The notes under the pieces were generated by a model. That model searched no databases. It saw only the letters and a list, made by a program, of their open reading frames with translations, and was not told the origin of the DNA. From Gemmatimonadota bacterium (lineage in GTDB: Bacteria; Latescibacterota; UBA2968; UBA8231), in NCBI GenBank assembly GCA_018660835.1, contig JABJJN010000040.1, positions 62,001 through 126,000 on the forward strand: a DNA stretch of 64,000 nucleotides, read 5' to 3'. This document shows, piece after piece, positions 53,090 through 62,614 of this stretch; within the stretch, counting starts at the first letter, position 1; every line of letters begins with the position of its first letter. The position numbers were made by a program, and so were the translations under genes.

Positions 53090-56000
53090 TTAGCGCAGCA
53101 AGAGCATCTTGCGTTCGGCTTGCCAGCCGCTGCCCTGCAAACGGGCAAAGTATGTTCCCGAGCCAACCTGCCTGCCCATCCCATCACGCCCATCCCAGTG
53201 CAGGGTATGTATCCCGGCAGGCAATGCGGCGTGCATAAGGGTGCGAATCGCCTGGCCTGTGGCATCAAAAATCACGAGTGTGACCGTATCCTCGGCCTGC
53301 ATCTGCAGGCGGAGCGTCGTTTCTGGATTGAATGGATTGGGGAAATTCTGCCCCAGGCCGAAGCTTGTGGGCGCGACGGTGTGCAACCACGTCGCGACCT
53401 GGCTACGATGCGCGTCATCGATGAGATCTGCCATCAGCAGTCTCACACTCTGATCCCGGGCTGCCGGTGAGATTGGATCAAATACAAACTCCACCAGAGT
53501 ACCAGACACTTTGCTGGGGAGCGCATCCCCCCGACTTGCGGCACCGACATCAAGGACACCATCGGCCTGTCGAAAGGCGTGAATGGATTCATTCACAGCC
53601 AACCAATCCCCTTGCTGTTGACTGGCAAGTCGCCACTGGTCTGAATTGAAACCTACTCGCAGACCGTATGCTCTGACGTCACCAAGATCATCACCACGAA
53701 CGCGCACGTGCAGACGACCATCCGGCTGCACGAGTCGCTGCACGTCAACGGAGGGCTCCGTATTGCTCAGCCGACGGTAAGATGGCTCGACGCCGCGCAC
53801 ACCGAAGTTCGCCGCCACGAGGTTTAGATCTTCGACCCACACAAGACTGTCACCGTCAATATCAGCCAGAGCACCGGCGTGAGCTGGTGTGGTTGTTACA
53901 CCGAAATAGGTGGTAACAAAGTCGACATCCAACTGATCGATTTCGTTGTCGGGCCCGGACACACTGGCCGTATCTACCCAACCGGTGACATCTCCACCAA
54001 GCAGATACTGCGCCTGAGAGATACCGTCTCGTAACACGGTCGGCTCAAGATCGGTGAGTTCGTCTCCAGGGTTCACCTCCACAAGGGGCACCTGACCATC
54101 GAGGTAACGGTCCACGTGAACAGCCAGGTGATAGATACCCGAGGGCACACTGACCAGGCTGAAAGCGCCCGTTGCATCGATGGAATCCTGGATACCGACC
54201 TTTGACGTATTGGCGTCATTGACCGCTTCGAAGAGGCTATCGGTGACCGCTGTGAAGCCATTGCGTTCACGCAGCATCAGCGTCACCTCTTCTGCATGGC
54301 TTGTCCGTCCCTGCAACTGAATGCGTCCGGACAAAGTGCCACGTGGCAGATACTCGATCACGGCGCCCGTTTCGGGAGCCAGAGACCCCACCTCGATGCC
54401 GTTGCGATAGAAGGCGGAGCGTCGCTGTTCGAGATTGTCAACGCGCAACTGTGCGGTGCCCTCCACGTTGCGCGATGCGAGGCTGATCGTCGCCAGCGGT
54501 TGCGTACCGTCGAAGGTCCTGCCGCTTTGCTCGAAGTAGACAAGGTCCATGATCCAGCGGCCGGCAAGTGATGAATCCGTTGCGACCTTCACAGAGTCAA
54601 ACAGCGTCTGTCCCGCCAGCACCGAGCTGGTGGCAAAGGGTTGCACACCTGCTGTCGTTGAGTCCTGGTCGACGATCGTCGTCGTCAGCGTATCGACACT
54701 CAGAAAAACCGATACGACATCGACCATCTCGCCGTCTGTCTGCGGATGAATGGCGAAGGTTGTTGTATCGCGCCAGGTCGCCATTGTGCGACGAGCGGGC
54801 AGCACCTCAATCGCCGAACGGACCAGGCCTGTCGCCCCACCCGGCAGCCCGTCCAGGCTGATTCGCCCGGGCACGCGCCGAACGAGACTATTGTCGTCCG
54901 GTTCAGAAGTGGCGGCAGTGGGATCCAGCACGACAAATGCGTGGTACTCGCCGTCGCTGACAGCAATCGCCTGGCCGTAGGCGGTCTGCGTCATGAGCGA
55001 CGGGCGCGCATCAAATCGCGTCTGTGTGTCTTCGCTCAAGGGCTCGGCGGCTGCCAACGAGCCGTCCAGTGATGTTGCGACCCAGAGACTGTCCCCGACG
55101 ACGGTTCGCAAGACATCCCATGTCAGGGTCGCAGCCGTCTGCTGCGCCAGTGCTGTCGGAACGAGTACGACCCAGATCAAGCCGGCATCATCGACGTCGC
55201 GAGCCTCCCACGAGAGCTCGAAACTGCGTCGACCATCGACGGCGACAGGGGCCATGGGCGCCAGGGGCGTCAGATGTGGATCATGGACGAAGCTGATGGA
55301 ACGAACTGTGCCGGTTCCATCTTCCCAGCGTACGAGTCTCTCTGTGCCGCCTCCCGTGATCACCCCATACAGGTAATACTGGGTGTCCTCCTGTGGTACG
55401 CCCGCGCCATCAGGATTGGTGTAGGACCAGAGATCCCAGACATACTGATTGTCACTTTGCACACCATCGGTGGCACTGATGGCAGTAGCGATCTCATGCG
55501 TGTCGAGGGTAGAATCTGCTGCCGCTGACTCAACCGCACTCACACCGTTGGGCAGCGAGAAGGTCTCATCGGCACTGTAATAGAGATCGATGACCGCCGA
55601 GTCATCACGATCAATATCACCATCGAGCCCGGCATCTTGGTTCCAGGTGATCGTATGATAGCGATGCGGCCATGTACCGCCGGTGCTCACAACCGTATCC
55701 ACGCGTACATCAAAGACCAATTGCGGTGAGTGTCGGACGTTGTACGTCGTGTCACTGCGTGTCATCGACAGGGTTGTGCCATCGGTGATCACAGCGTAGA
55801 CATAGTAGTCTCCTGCAGCGATCACGGAATTGTCGTCTGGCGCGGCCTGCCAACTCAGCGTCGAATCGACACCCTCCTGCAGCGTCTTCGTTGAGTCGAC
55901 GTGCGCCGCACCGGTCAATGCAGTAATCGAGCGGCTGGGGGCAGTTCCCGATGTGGTCACCGACGTCGTATCCAGCGTCGCTGTCGCCGAGTAGAACAGT

Positions 56001-57136
56001 CGTACCGTCGCCTCATCATCCAGATCAACAGCTGACACATCGATCACCACCGCATTCTGTGCGATGCTGCCGACGCCCGTTGTGCCCTGGTCGAAATCGA
56101 GCAGGCTGCCACTGTCGAGCCAATCGGGGTCATCTGAGAGGAACGTGCCGACGGCAAGCACCGTCGGATCGTGGCGAACCGTGATTCCGCGGCTGCGCGC
56201 CAGTGGATGTGTCCCGGTAATGTCAGAGGTTGTGTATAGGTAGTAGGTGCCAGTCGCCTGAGAGCTGACATCGAAGGACAGATTCACGCGCTCCCCCTCT
56301 GCCGACGTGATGGCATTGCCTGACACAGAATCCAGCGCCTTGTCAGCTGTCGTGTCGTCGACCTTGGTGAGTGAATCTGTCGTCGACCACCACAGGCGGT
56401 AGTTGACGTCGTCAAGATCATCGGCATTGCCAAAGGGACTCTGTGCTGCTGTCAGGGCGTTGCTGCCGAGGATCCCGAGATCGTCGTGTATCAGATCGGG
56501 CAAGGCACCGGCGAAGACGTCCGTCACTGAGTCGGGATAGACATCCCCCTGTGAATTCGTCGTCGTATCAGCGAGACCATCGATGAAAGCCGTCGAGTAG
56601 GTCAGAAGATTCAGTTGGTGACCGGCGACGAAAGACAGGGTCAGTGTGCCTGCCGGAATGTCGCTCTCGCCCCCATTCGTAAAGCTGATGGGGCCATAGA
56701 TGGCGCTGGCGACGACGGGATTTGTCGGCGTGGTAATGGGAAACTGCACATGGATTTCACCCAGAATCCCGCCCGTCGTCGAGATCAACTGGATCATCGA
56801 CGCCTCTGATCCGGAGACAGATCGATAGCCGGTGGATTCACCTGAGACACCGTCGATGGATATCTCGTCCTCCAGGTCGCCGTCTCCGTCCGTGTCGGCA
56901 ACCTCCACGGAGTCAGGTAGATTGATCTGTATGACATTTCCCGCTGAGACATTGTTGTCCAACGTCAGCACCAGGTGCTGCCAGAACGGATTGGCAGCCG
57001 TCGCACCGGTGGGAACCGAGCTGAGGGCCACCGGTTCCAGACGGACAGTCTGAGCCGATGAAAATGTCGGCATCAGCGCTACGATCATACCTATGCAGAG
57101 CACGTAGCGTTGAGCGAAGAATCTATGAATTCTCAT
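53090..57136 (-). CDS. Giant exported protein A: repeat units, cohesin/dockerin-like modules, sorting domain
   Basis: This 1348-residue protein has a signal peptide (about 1-28, ending S-S-A-Q). The first ~780 residues are Asp/Thr/Ser-rich with Y-Y-L-Y and Y-Y-V-Y-A-V repeat landmarks and V-R-H-D-P/V-R-H-S-P endings. A cohesin-like domain (about 790-920) and a G-R-T-S-H carboxypeptidase-regulatory-like domain (about 930-1030) follow. Two dockerin-like loops come next (about 1040-1110: G-P-D-N-E-I-D-Q-L-D, D-I-D-G-D-S-L-V-W-V-E-D-L-N). A second cohesin-like domain precedes the FlgD-like domain (N-F-P-N-P-F-N-P-E-T-T to M-L-L-L-R). It is the promoter-proximal gene of the five-gene run, divergent from the NHL-protein gene. 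The SD is weak. Confidence 0.85.
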   Translation of the reverse strand: MRIHRFFAQRYVLCIGMIVALMPTFSSAQTVRLEPVALSSVPTGATAANPFWQHLVLTLDNNVSAGNVIQINLPDSVEVADTDGDGDLEDEISIDGVSGESTGYRSVSGSEASMIQLISTTGGILGEIHVQFPITTPTNPVVASAIYGPISFTNGGESDIPAGTLTLSFVAGHQLNLLTYSTAFIDGLADTTTNSQGDVYPDSVTDVFAGALPDLIHDDLGILGSNALTAAQSPFGNADDLDDVNYRLWWSTTDSLTKVDDTTADKALDSVSGNAITSAEGERVNLSFDVSSQATGTYYLYTTSDITGTHPLARSRGITVRHDPTVLAVGTFLSDDPDWLDSGSLLDFDQGTTGVGSIAQNAVVIDVSAVDLDDEATVRLFYSATATLDTTSVTTSGTAPSRSITALTGAAHVDSTKTLQEGVDSTLSWQAAPDDNSVIAAGDYYVYAVITDGTTLSMTRSDTTYNVRHSPQLVFDVRVDTVVSTGGTWPHRYHTITWNQDAGLDGDIDRDDSAVIDLYYSADETFSLPNGVSAVESAAADSTLDTHEIATAISATDGVQSDNQYVWDLWSYTNPDGAGVPQEDTQYYLYGVITGGGTERLVRWEDGTGTVRSISFVHDPHLTPLAPMAPVAVDGRRSFELSWEARDVDDAGLIWVVLVPTALAQQTAATLTWDVLRTVVGDSLWVATSLDGSLAAAEPLSEDTQTRFDARPSLMTQTAYGQAIAVSDGEYHAFVVLDPTAATSEPDDNSLVRRVPGRISLDGLPGGATGLVRSAIEVLPARRTMATWRDTTTFAIHPQTDGEMVDVVSVFLSVDTLTTTIVDQDSTTAGVQPFATSSVLAGQTLFDSVKVATDSSLAGRWIMDLVYFEQSGRTFDGTQPLATISLASRNVEGTAQLRVDNLEQRRSAFYRNGIEVGSLAPETGAVIEYLPRGTLSGRIQLQGRTSHAEEVTLMLRERNGFTAVTDSLFEAVNDANTSKVGIQDSIDATGAFSLVSVPSGIYHLAVHVDRYLDGQVPLVEVNPGDELTDLEPTVLRDGISQAQYLLGGDVTGWVDTASVSGPDNEIDQLDVDFVTTYFGVTTTPAHAGALADIDGDSLVWVEDLNLVAANFGVRGVEPSYRRLSNTEPSVDVQRLVQPDGRLHVRVRGDDLGDVRAYGLRVGFNSDQWRLASQQQGDWLAVNESIHAFRQADGVLDVGAASRGDALPSKVSGTLVEFVFDPISPAARDQSVRLLMADLIDDAHRSQVATWLHTVAPTSFGLGQNFPNPFNPETTLRLQMQAEDTVTLVIFDATGQAIRTLMHAALPAGIHTLHWDGRDGMGRQVGSGTYFARLQGSGWQAERKMLLLR

Positions 57137-57143
57137 GTTCTCG

Positions 57144-57200
57144 CGATCAGGAACGATATATAGAAGAGTCAGAGCGCCTATTATCTATATCGCGGGTTAC
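57144..57200. promoter_or_regulatory. AT-rich divergent region with a 7-bp inverted repeat
   Basis: CGATATA (57154-57160) and TATATCG (about 57186-57192) form an exact inverted repeat in the only AT-rich part of the 225-base region between two divergent exported-protein genes. It is the likely site of the outward promoters of both, but I could not assign definite -35 and -10 boxes. Confidence 0.35.
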
Positions 57201-57283
57201 GCTCATTCCTTTAACTTAGTGGTGGTCCTCTCCCCAATTGTCGACCACATCTTTCCCCTACCGAGACACCCAGAGCCATGGAC

Positions 57284-57302
57284 ACTCGAGCCGCGCTCGA
57301 GT
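57284..57302 (+). repeat. 7-bp hairpin in the leader of the NHL-protein gene
   Basis: ACTCGAG (57284-57290) pairs exactly with CTCGAGT (57296-57302) around a 5-base loop. It lies between an upstream in-frame ATG (57278) and the preferred start (57362), so it is probably in untranslated leader. Confidence 0.45.
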
Positions 57303-57361
57303 CACTGGTTGGACTTGTGGTGCCGCTTGAACCGCCTTACGGGGAGATCCTCCTGGGACCT

Positions 57362-60300
57362 ATGACTGTTCTTGAACGAAGTTGGCTGCTTTGGGTGATG
57401 TGTATCGGCCTGCTATTGGCCCCGGCGGCCCAAGCGCAAACGATCCACCTCCTGGGTGGAACGGGAACGGCCGGATTCTCCGGGAATGGCACACTCGACG
57501 AATTTGCCCAGTTTGACACGCCACTAGGGATCAGCGGCGATACAACCGGCGCACTCTACATCGCCGATACGGGAAACCATCTCATCCGCAATATCCATGA
57601 CCGCCGGGACACGATCGTCACCGTCGCCGGCACGGCGGGGACCGCAGGATTCTCAGGCGATGCGGGTGCAGCAACGAGTGCCACGCTCAATGCACCATGG
57701 GACGTTTTCGTCGCCGGCAGCGGCACACTGTATGTGGCGGACACGGGAAACCATCGAATTCGTCGTATTACGCCTGCGGGAATCATCAGTACCGTGGCGG
57801 GCACGGGGGTGGCAGGCTTTTCCGGTGACGGCGCGGCTGCGACCAGTGCACAGCTGAAATCTCCGACCGGTGTGTTCGTGTCTGGTGGCGTCATCTATAT
57901 CGCCGACCAGGGTAATCACCGCATCCGGGCCATAACAGGTAGCACGATCACTACCTTCGCCGGCACGGGAACCGATAGTTCAGGCGGCGATGGTGGTGCG
58001 GCGACCGCCGCGGATCTGTCGAGTCCGACGGACGTCTTCGCCGACACGTCAGGTGTCCTCTACGTCACCGATACGGGCAATCACAAGATTCGCGCCATCG
58101 CCACCGATTCTACGATCAGCACCATCGCAGGAACCGGCGCCAGTGGCTTCAGTGGCGACGGCGGCCTGGCGCTTGACGCGCAATTGGCTTTCCCGCGCTC
58201 CGTTTTCGTCGATACGGCGGGCAACGTGTACATCACGGACCGATTCAATCACCGATTGCGGCGTATCAACACCAATGGTGTGATCACAACCTTGGCCGGA
58301 GATGGCACCCCCGCGTATGCGGGCAACAACTCCGCCGCCAACCTCAGCCAACTTGCCTCGCCATCGGGGATATGGCTCTACGGCGAAGAGATTTACTTCA
58401 CCGATGCAGGGACTCATCGGATTCGCTGGATCGATGATGACAATATGGAGGGACTCTCTGGTGCCACCACGTCAGCCCCCGGTCGCCAGGTGACCTTGCT
58501 GCGTGCCAGTTTCACCGGTGACGGGGTCACGGGGGTGAAAGGCGTTTCAGTGACGATCTCAGACCTGTCCACAGCGACGGGCCTCGAGCGTTCAGACTTC
58601 TCTGAGTTTCATCTCTATGAGAGTGTCGACGCACTCCTGAGCTCGGATGATGTGTTGCTGGGGACCCGTGATGTGGACGATGTCACCATTGGCAGTCCCT
58701 TTGATATTCAGGCAACCCCGACTTCCGTGCCTGGAGTGGACGTCGAGCGTCACTACCTCGTTGTGACGCGTTTCAGCACGACAGCGACCGAGGGTCATGC
58801 ACTGCGCATCGGCGTTGAGTCAGGCGGGCTGTCGACCTCGATCGGCGGTCATGGCCATAGGATTGTCGCGGCGGACGCGAACTCTATCAGTCTGGATGTC
58901 GTCGCCACGCAGATGCTGTTTTCGACACAGCCGCAAGGTGTCATCTCGGGGAACCCGTTCGTGACTCAGCCTCTCGTGACCGCAGTGGATGACTCTGGCT
59001 ACGTGGACGGCGACTTCACAGACACAGTCACCCTGACGCTGAGTGCAGGCAGCACCGGAACCTTGTTGCAGACGACGGCGACTGCCGTGGCAGGGATCGC
59101 CACGTTTACGGGTGTGACGTATTTCGCCGGCGCAGATCAGGAAACGATCGAACTGATTGCAGACGACGTGGCGGGCGGTGCAGAAGGCGACTTGCCGACG
59201 GTGACATCGAACACGATTTCGGCCAATTCGGCGAACGATACACCCACGGTCTCACCTTTCAGTTTTACGATCAACGAGGACGATTCGGTTCGCGTGCCGA
59301 TCTCGTCGATGGTACATGACGTCGACGACAGTCTGGAAACGCTGCAGATCACCTTTGTTGCCAACCACACGTCTGCAACCCTCGATGGACTGGATCTGAC
59401 CATTCGGCCAGATGCCGACTACTTCGGCCCGGACACACTGATCATCATCGCCACCGACCCTTTCGGTGCCAGCGCGTCAGGTTCCTCTATCCTGACGATC
59501 AAATCGGTGAATGACGCAGTCGAAATCACGCCGCTACCGATCGTGACCATCGATGAAGATGATACACTGGTCGTCGAGTTGGCCCAGCTCGTCACCGACA
59601 AGGAGACGCCCTTTGCAGATCTCACGTGGGCGTTCTTTCCTGCCCCAGGGTTGCTGACGGACTTTGACATGGTGACCGGACGTCTCCTGGTATGGGCGTC
59701 GACGGATAGTGCGGGAGATTTTCCACTACAGCTGTCGGTGACGGATGAGAATCTCTCCATCACAAGTCACCGAGATACGATCAGCGTTTTGCCTGTGAAC
59801 GATCCGCCTCGCCTGCTCGTGGCTGATACGACCCTTGCCCGAGGTGATACGCTGGTCCTGACATTGTCCGAGTTGATCAACGATGCCGATGACGAGCTCA
59901 GCACTCTGTCCACCACAATAGTAGAGACCCATGGCCTGCTAGCGACCCTGATGAACCTGACCCTGACCGCGCAGGCCAGCAGTGGTTTTAGTGGCACAGG
60001 ATGGATCCTGTTTGAGGCCTCCGACCCGCACTCAGCAGTCATGGTGGATACGCTGCGCGTGTCGGTATTCACCGCCAATCCGCAGGCTCCCGTGATCACG
60101 GCCCTGCCCGCGATCGCCGTCGAAATTGGCGATACAGTGACAGTGGATCTGGCACAATACATCAGCGATCCAGATCACGATACTGAGACATTGACCCTCT
60201 CGCTGAGTCCTCTTCCGCAGGGAGTGGCGCTCGTCGAGCAACACTCGATCACACTGATCGCCTCGGCGAATGTGGCCTCTTTTGAGATCACCGTGACCGT

Positions 60301-61438
60301 TGAGGACCCCGATGGCGAGAAGTCTGCTACTGCTCTGCAGATTGATTTCATCGCGCCGACGCCCTTGCTCAGCGGTCTGCCCTCGACACTGGAGATTGCG
60401 GTCAGTGGTCGGCAGGAGTTGTTGGACCCCTTCGTCACAGGAGGCGATCCGTCAGAGGTTACCTGGTCTGCGCAAACGGTGGGAGATGTAGACGTCTTCA
60501 TCGACGACATAAACAGGACCCTACGCGTCACACCACGGAATGCTTCTCGCGCTGGAGGGCAGGTCGTCCTGTTCGCCTCATCGCCACGTAAAGCAGCAGT
60601 CGAAACGCTGGCTGTCACCATCGTCAATGCACCTCCCCTCGTGACGCTGCCCGATCCTTTCTTCGTAACCATTGGTGCTCCAGGGCAGTTGCTCCTCGAC
60701 AACTTGGTCACAGACGACGAAGAAGTGGGGTTTCTGACTTGGACAGGCCTGCCGCTGACATCTGGCTTAGAGGTATCGATCAATGCCGCAGTTCGAGCTG
60801 TCACCTTGACGGCCAGTCCTGAGGCAACGACCAATGTCCGCGTTGTATTGACGGCGACAGACGAACAGGGAGCCTCGGGGGCGGATACATTTCTCGTGAC
60901 CATTCTGGGAATCGACACGGGTGAAGATTCGACGCTGGTCGATACCAGCAATGGCAACAGGGCCCCTGTCGTGGGACCTCTGGCAGCGGTTGAGGTCTTT
61001 TCTGGCGGTACTATCACGCGACCGATTGCGGCCCTTGCGAGTGACGACGACGATCTAGTCGAACTGACCTGGAGCCTCGACGCAGGCACGGGAATCGACG
61101 CATCGATCAGCAACGGCACGCTGACCATTCAGACGCTGGAAGGATTTTCAGGGCAGACATCCCTGGGACTGACGGCGACAGATACCTTCGGTGCGCAAGA
61201 TTCGACGCTTCTCACAATCAACGTGAGCGCCCTCGTGGCAAACCCAGCGCCAGGTGACTTCGGTAGGGATGGCCAATTGGACTTTGAGGATTTCTTCCTC
61301 TTCATCAACCACCTTGGTCTTGCCACCTTTCACCGTGGCTGGGACCCTTTGTTTGATCTGGTTGAGGATGGTCGTATCGATCTGGACGATTTCTTCGCCT
61401 TCGTTGAACTATTTCACGCGGCGCGCGCTGCCAGATAG
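57362..61438 (+). CDS. Giant exported NHL-propeller/cadherin-like protein ending in dockerin-like loops
   Basis: This 1358-residue protein has a signal peptide (about 1-26, ending A-Q-A-Q). A six-bladed NHL-type propeller (about 27-360) has repeated G-T-G-x-A-G-F-S-G-D-G-G and Y-I/V-A-D-T-G-N-H-R-I-R motifs. An Ig-like region and about seven cadherin-like units follow, with I-N-E-D-D, V-N-D-P-P and similar junctions. The last ~60 residues hold two calcium-loop sequences (G-R-D-G-Q-L-D-F-E-D-F and V-E-D-G-R-I-D-L-D-D-F), dockerin-like. Unlike the five giant genes across the divergent promoter region, there is no FlgD/sorting domain. The ATG at 57362 begins a normal signal peptide; the frame runs on to 57278, but that extension would put 28 polar residues in front. 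Confidence 0.85.
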   Translation: MTVLERSWLLWVMCIGLLLAPAAQAQTIHLLGGTGTAGFSGNGTLDEFAQFDTPLGISGDTTGALYIADTGNHLIRNIHDRRDTIVTVAGTAGTAGFSGDAGAATSATLNAPWDVFVAGSGTLYVADTGNHRIRRITPAGIISTVAGTGVAGFSGDGAAATSAQLKSPTGVFVSGGVIYIADQGNHRIRAITGSTITTFAGTGTDSSGGDGGAATAADLSSPTDVFADTSGVLYVTDTGNHKIRAIATDSTISTIAGTGASGFSGDGGLALDAQLAFPRSVFVDTAGNVYITDRFNHRLRRINTNGVITTLAGDGTPAYAGNNSAANLSQLASPSGIWLYGEEIYFTDAGTHRIRWIDDDNMEGLSGATTSAPGRQVTLLRASFTGDGVTGVKGVSVTISDLSTATGLERSDFSEFHLYESVDALLSSDDVLLGTRDVDDVTIGSPFDIQATPTSVPGVDVERHYLVVTRFSTTATEGHALRIGVESGGLSTSIGGHGHRIVAADANSISLDVVATQMLFSTQPQGVISGNPFVTQPLVTAVDDSGYVDGDFTDTVTLTLSAGSTGTLLQTTATAVAGIATFTGVTYFAGADQETIELIADDVAGGAEGDLPTVTSNTISANSANDTPTVSPFSFTINEDDSVRVPISSMVHDVDDSLETLQITFVANHTSATLDGLDLTIRPDADYFGPDTLIIIATDPFGASASGSSILTIKSVNDAVEITPLPIVTIDEDDTLVVELAQLVTDKETPFADLTWAFFPAPGLLTDFDMVTGRLLVWASTDSAGDFPLQLSVTDENLSITSHRDTISVLPVNDPPRLLVADTTLARGDTLVLTLSELINDADDELSTLSTTIVETHGLLATLMNLTLTAQASSGFSGTGWILFEASDPHSAVMVDTLRVSVFTANPQAPVITALPAIAVEIGDTVTVDLAQYISDPDHDTETLTLSLSPLPQGVALVEQHSITLIASANVASFEITVTVEDPDGEKSATALQIDFIAPTPLLSGLPSTLEIAVSGRQELLDPFVTGGDPSEVTWSAQTVGDVDVFIDDINRTLRVTPRNASRAGGQVVLFASSPRKAAVETLAVTIVNAPPLVTLPDPFFVTIGAPGQLLLDNLVTDDEEVGFLTWTGLPLTSGLEVSINAAVRAVTLTASPEATTNVRVVLTATDEQGASGADTFLVTILGIDTGEDSTLVDTSNGNRAPVVGPLAAVEVFSGGTITRPIAALASDDDDLVELTWSLDAGTGIDASISNGTLTIQTLEGFSGQTSLGLTATDTFGAQDSTLLTINVSALVANPAPGDFGRDGQLDFEDFFLFINHLGLATFHRGWDPLFDLVEDGRIDLDDFFAFVELFHAARAAR

Positions 61439-61570
61439 GTTCCGCCAGACGCCGAACATGGCCCTTGGGCAGGTCTTGTTAGCTTGCCGCTGGCAACCTC
61501 GTCCCTTTAGCTTCTGTGGATTGCACAGCTAAGGCTCCAGCCTTGTCCCTCTATCCACCGGAGTACCGCC

Positions 61571-62605
61571 TTGACGCGCCGCCCGCTTTTCATCACCACT
61601 GTGAGTGTCGCGACGCTCGCCTTGGTTCTTATCGCGCCCAACGCCCACGCACAACGTCCCCCGACGGGCGTGATTGTTTCCGAGGTGCGCTCACAGCCCC
61701 TCAGCGAAGAGGTTGTCCTCATAGGCAGCGTGCACCCACGCCGGACGACGATTGTCGCCAGTCAGACAGACGGGATTGTCGTCGATCGATTCAAGGAAGC
61801 TGGCCAGACGGTTGGCCGCCGCGAGGCGATCTATCGACTCGACAACGACCAGCTTCGCGCCGGATTGATCGCCGCCCTGGCAGATGTGAAATTGCAGCGC
61901 TTTCGCCAGGAACAGAGCATGGAACTGCTGGCGCAGGAGGCCATTTCCGAGGAGACCGCCCTGGCGACGGAAGCCGAACTCGATCGTGCTCGATCACAGT
62001 TGCAGGATCTCCAGGCACGCCTCGACGACCTCACCATCCGCGCCCCCTTCGATGGTCATGTCGTGCAACCGTTGGTGGAATTGGGCCAATGGGTTGGTCG
62101 AGGTGATGGCGTCGTGCGCGTCGTGTCGACAGATACGGTTCGCGTTTATGTCAATGTGCCGGAGCGACTCGTCCCTTTGTTGCGCAAGGGAGAGGAGGCA
62201 GACGTCGTCATCGACGCCCTGGGCACGCAGAAGATCAAAGCCCGCATCGTCGCCATCCTTGCTGAGGGATATGCCGACTCTCGTACGTTTCCGGTGGTCG
62301 TGGAGTTTCTCAATCCAACCGGTGTGATTCGCGCCGGCATGGGCGCCAGCGTGCACCTGAGCATTCGACACCCCGGGGAGACGTTCCTCGTCCACAAGGA
62401 TGCTGTCGTCAATAGTGTTCGCGGCACCTTCGTGTTTGTCGTCCACGAGGAAGCGGCAGTTAAGAAAACGGTGGTACCGGGACTCGCCCACCAGGGGTTC
62501 GTCGCCGTAGAGGGCGAGCTTCAAGAGGGCGAATTGGCCATCGTCCGAGGCAATGAACGACTCCAGGACGGACAAGCGGTACGTGTCGTTCGTAAGCTGC
62601 AATAG
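61571..62605 (+). CDS. RND efflux periplasmic adaptor (membrane fusion protein), TTG start
   Basis: This 344-residue HlyD/AcrA-type adaptor links an inner-membrane RND pump to an outer-membrane channel. It has a signal peptide (1-27, ending A-H-A-Q). The barrel-sandwich halves are I-V-A-S-Q-T-D-G-I-V (about 60-70) and I-R-A-P-F-D-G-H-V (156-164), with a short helical hairpin between (about 95-145). A beta-barrel and membrane-proximal domain follow. The start is TTG, with GGAG seven bases upstream; no ATG or GTG fits the signal peptide. It is 132 bases after the NHL-protein gene and nine bases before the RND pump gene, so it forms an operon with the latter. The exported compounds are unknown. 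Confidence 0.9.
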   Translation: MTRRPLFITTVSVATLALVLIAPNAHAQRPPTGVIVSEVRSQPLSEEVVLIGSVHPRRTTIVASQTDGIVVDRFKEAGQTVGRREAIYRLDNDQLRAGLIAALADVKLQRFRQEQSMELLAQEAISEETALATEAELDRARSQLQDLQARLDDLTIRAPFDGHVVQPLVELGQWVGRGDGVVRVVSTDTVRVYVNVPERLVPLLRKGEEADVVIDALGTQKIKARIVAILAEGYADSRTFPVVVEFLNPTGVIRAGMGASVHLSIRHPGETFLVHKDAVVNSVRGTFVFVVHEEAAVKKTVVPGLAHQGFVAVEGELQEGELAIVRGNERLQDGQAVRVVRKLQ

Positions 62606-62614
62606 GTCAAGAAC

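Noticed and set aside
34976..57136. CRISPR-like or DNA tandem-repeat array in the giant genes
   Set aside because: Repeats exist at protein level but the DNA copies are diverged; no regular direct repeat with spacers was seen.
60175..61128. 317-codon minus-strand frame opposite the NHL/cadherin-like gene
   Set aside because: Antisense shadow with no signal peptide or recognisable fold; the plus-strand gene has clear repeats.
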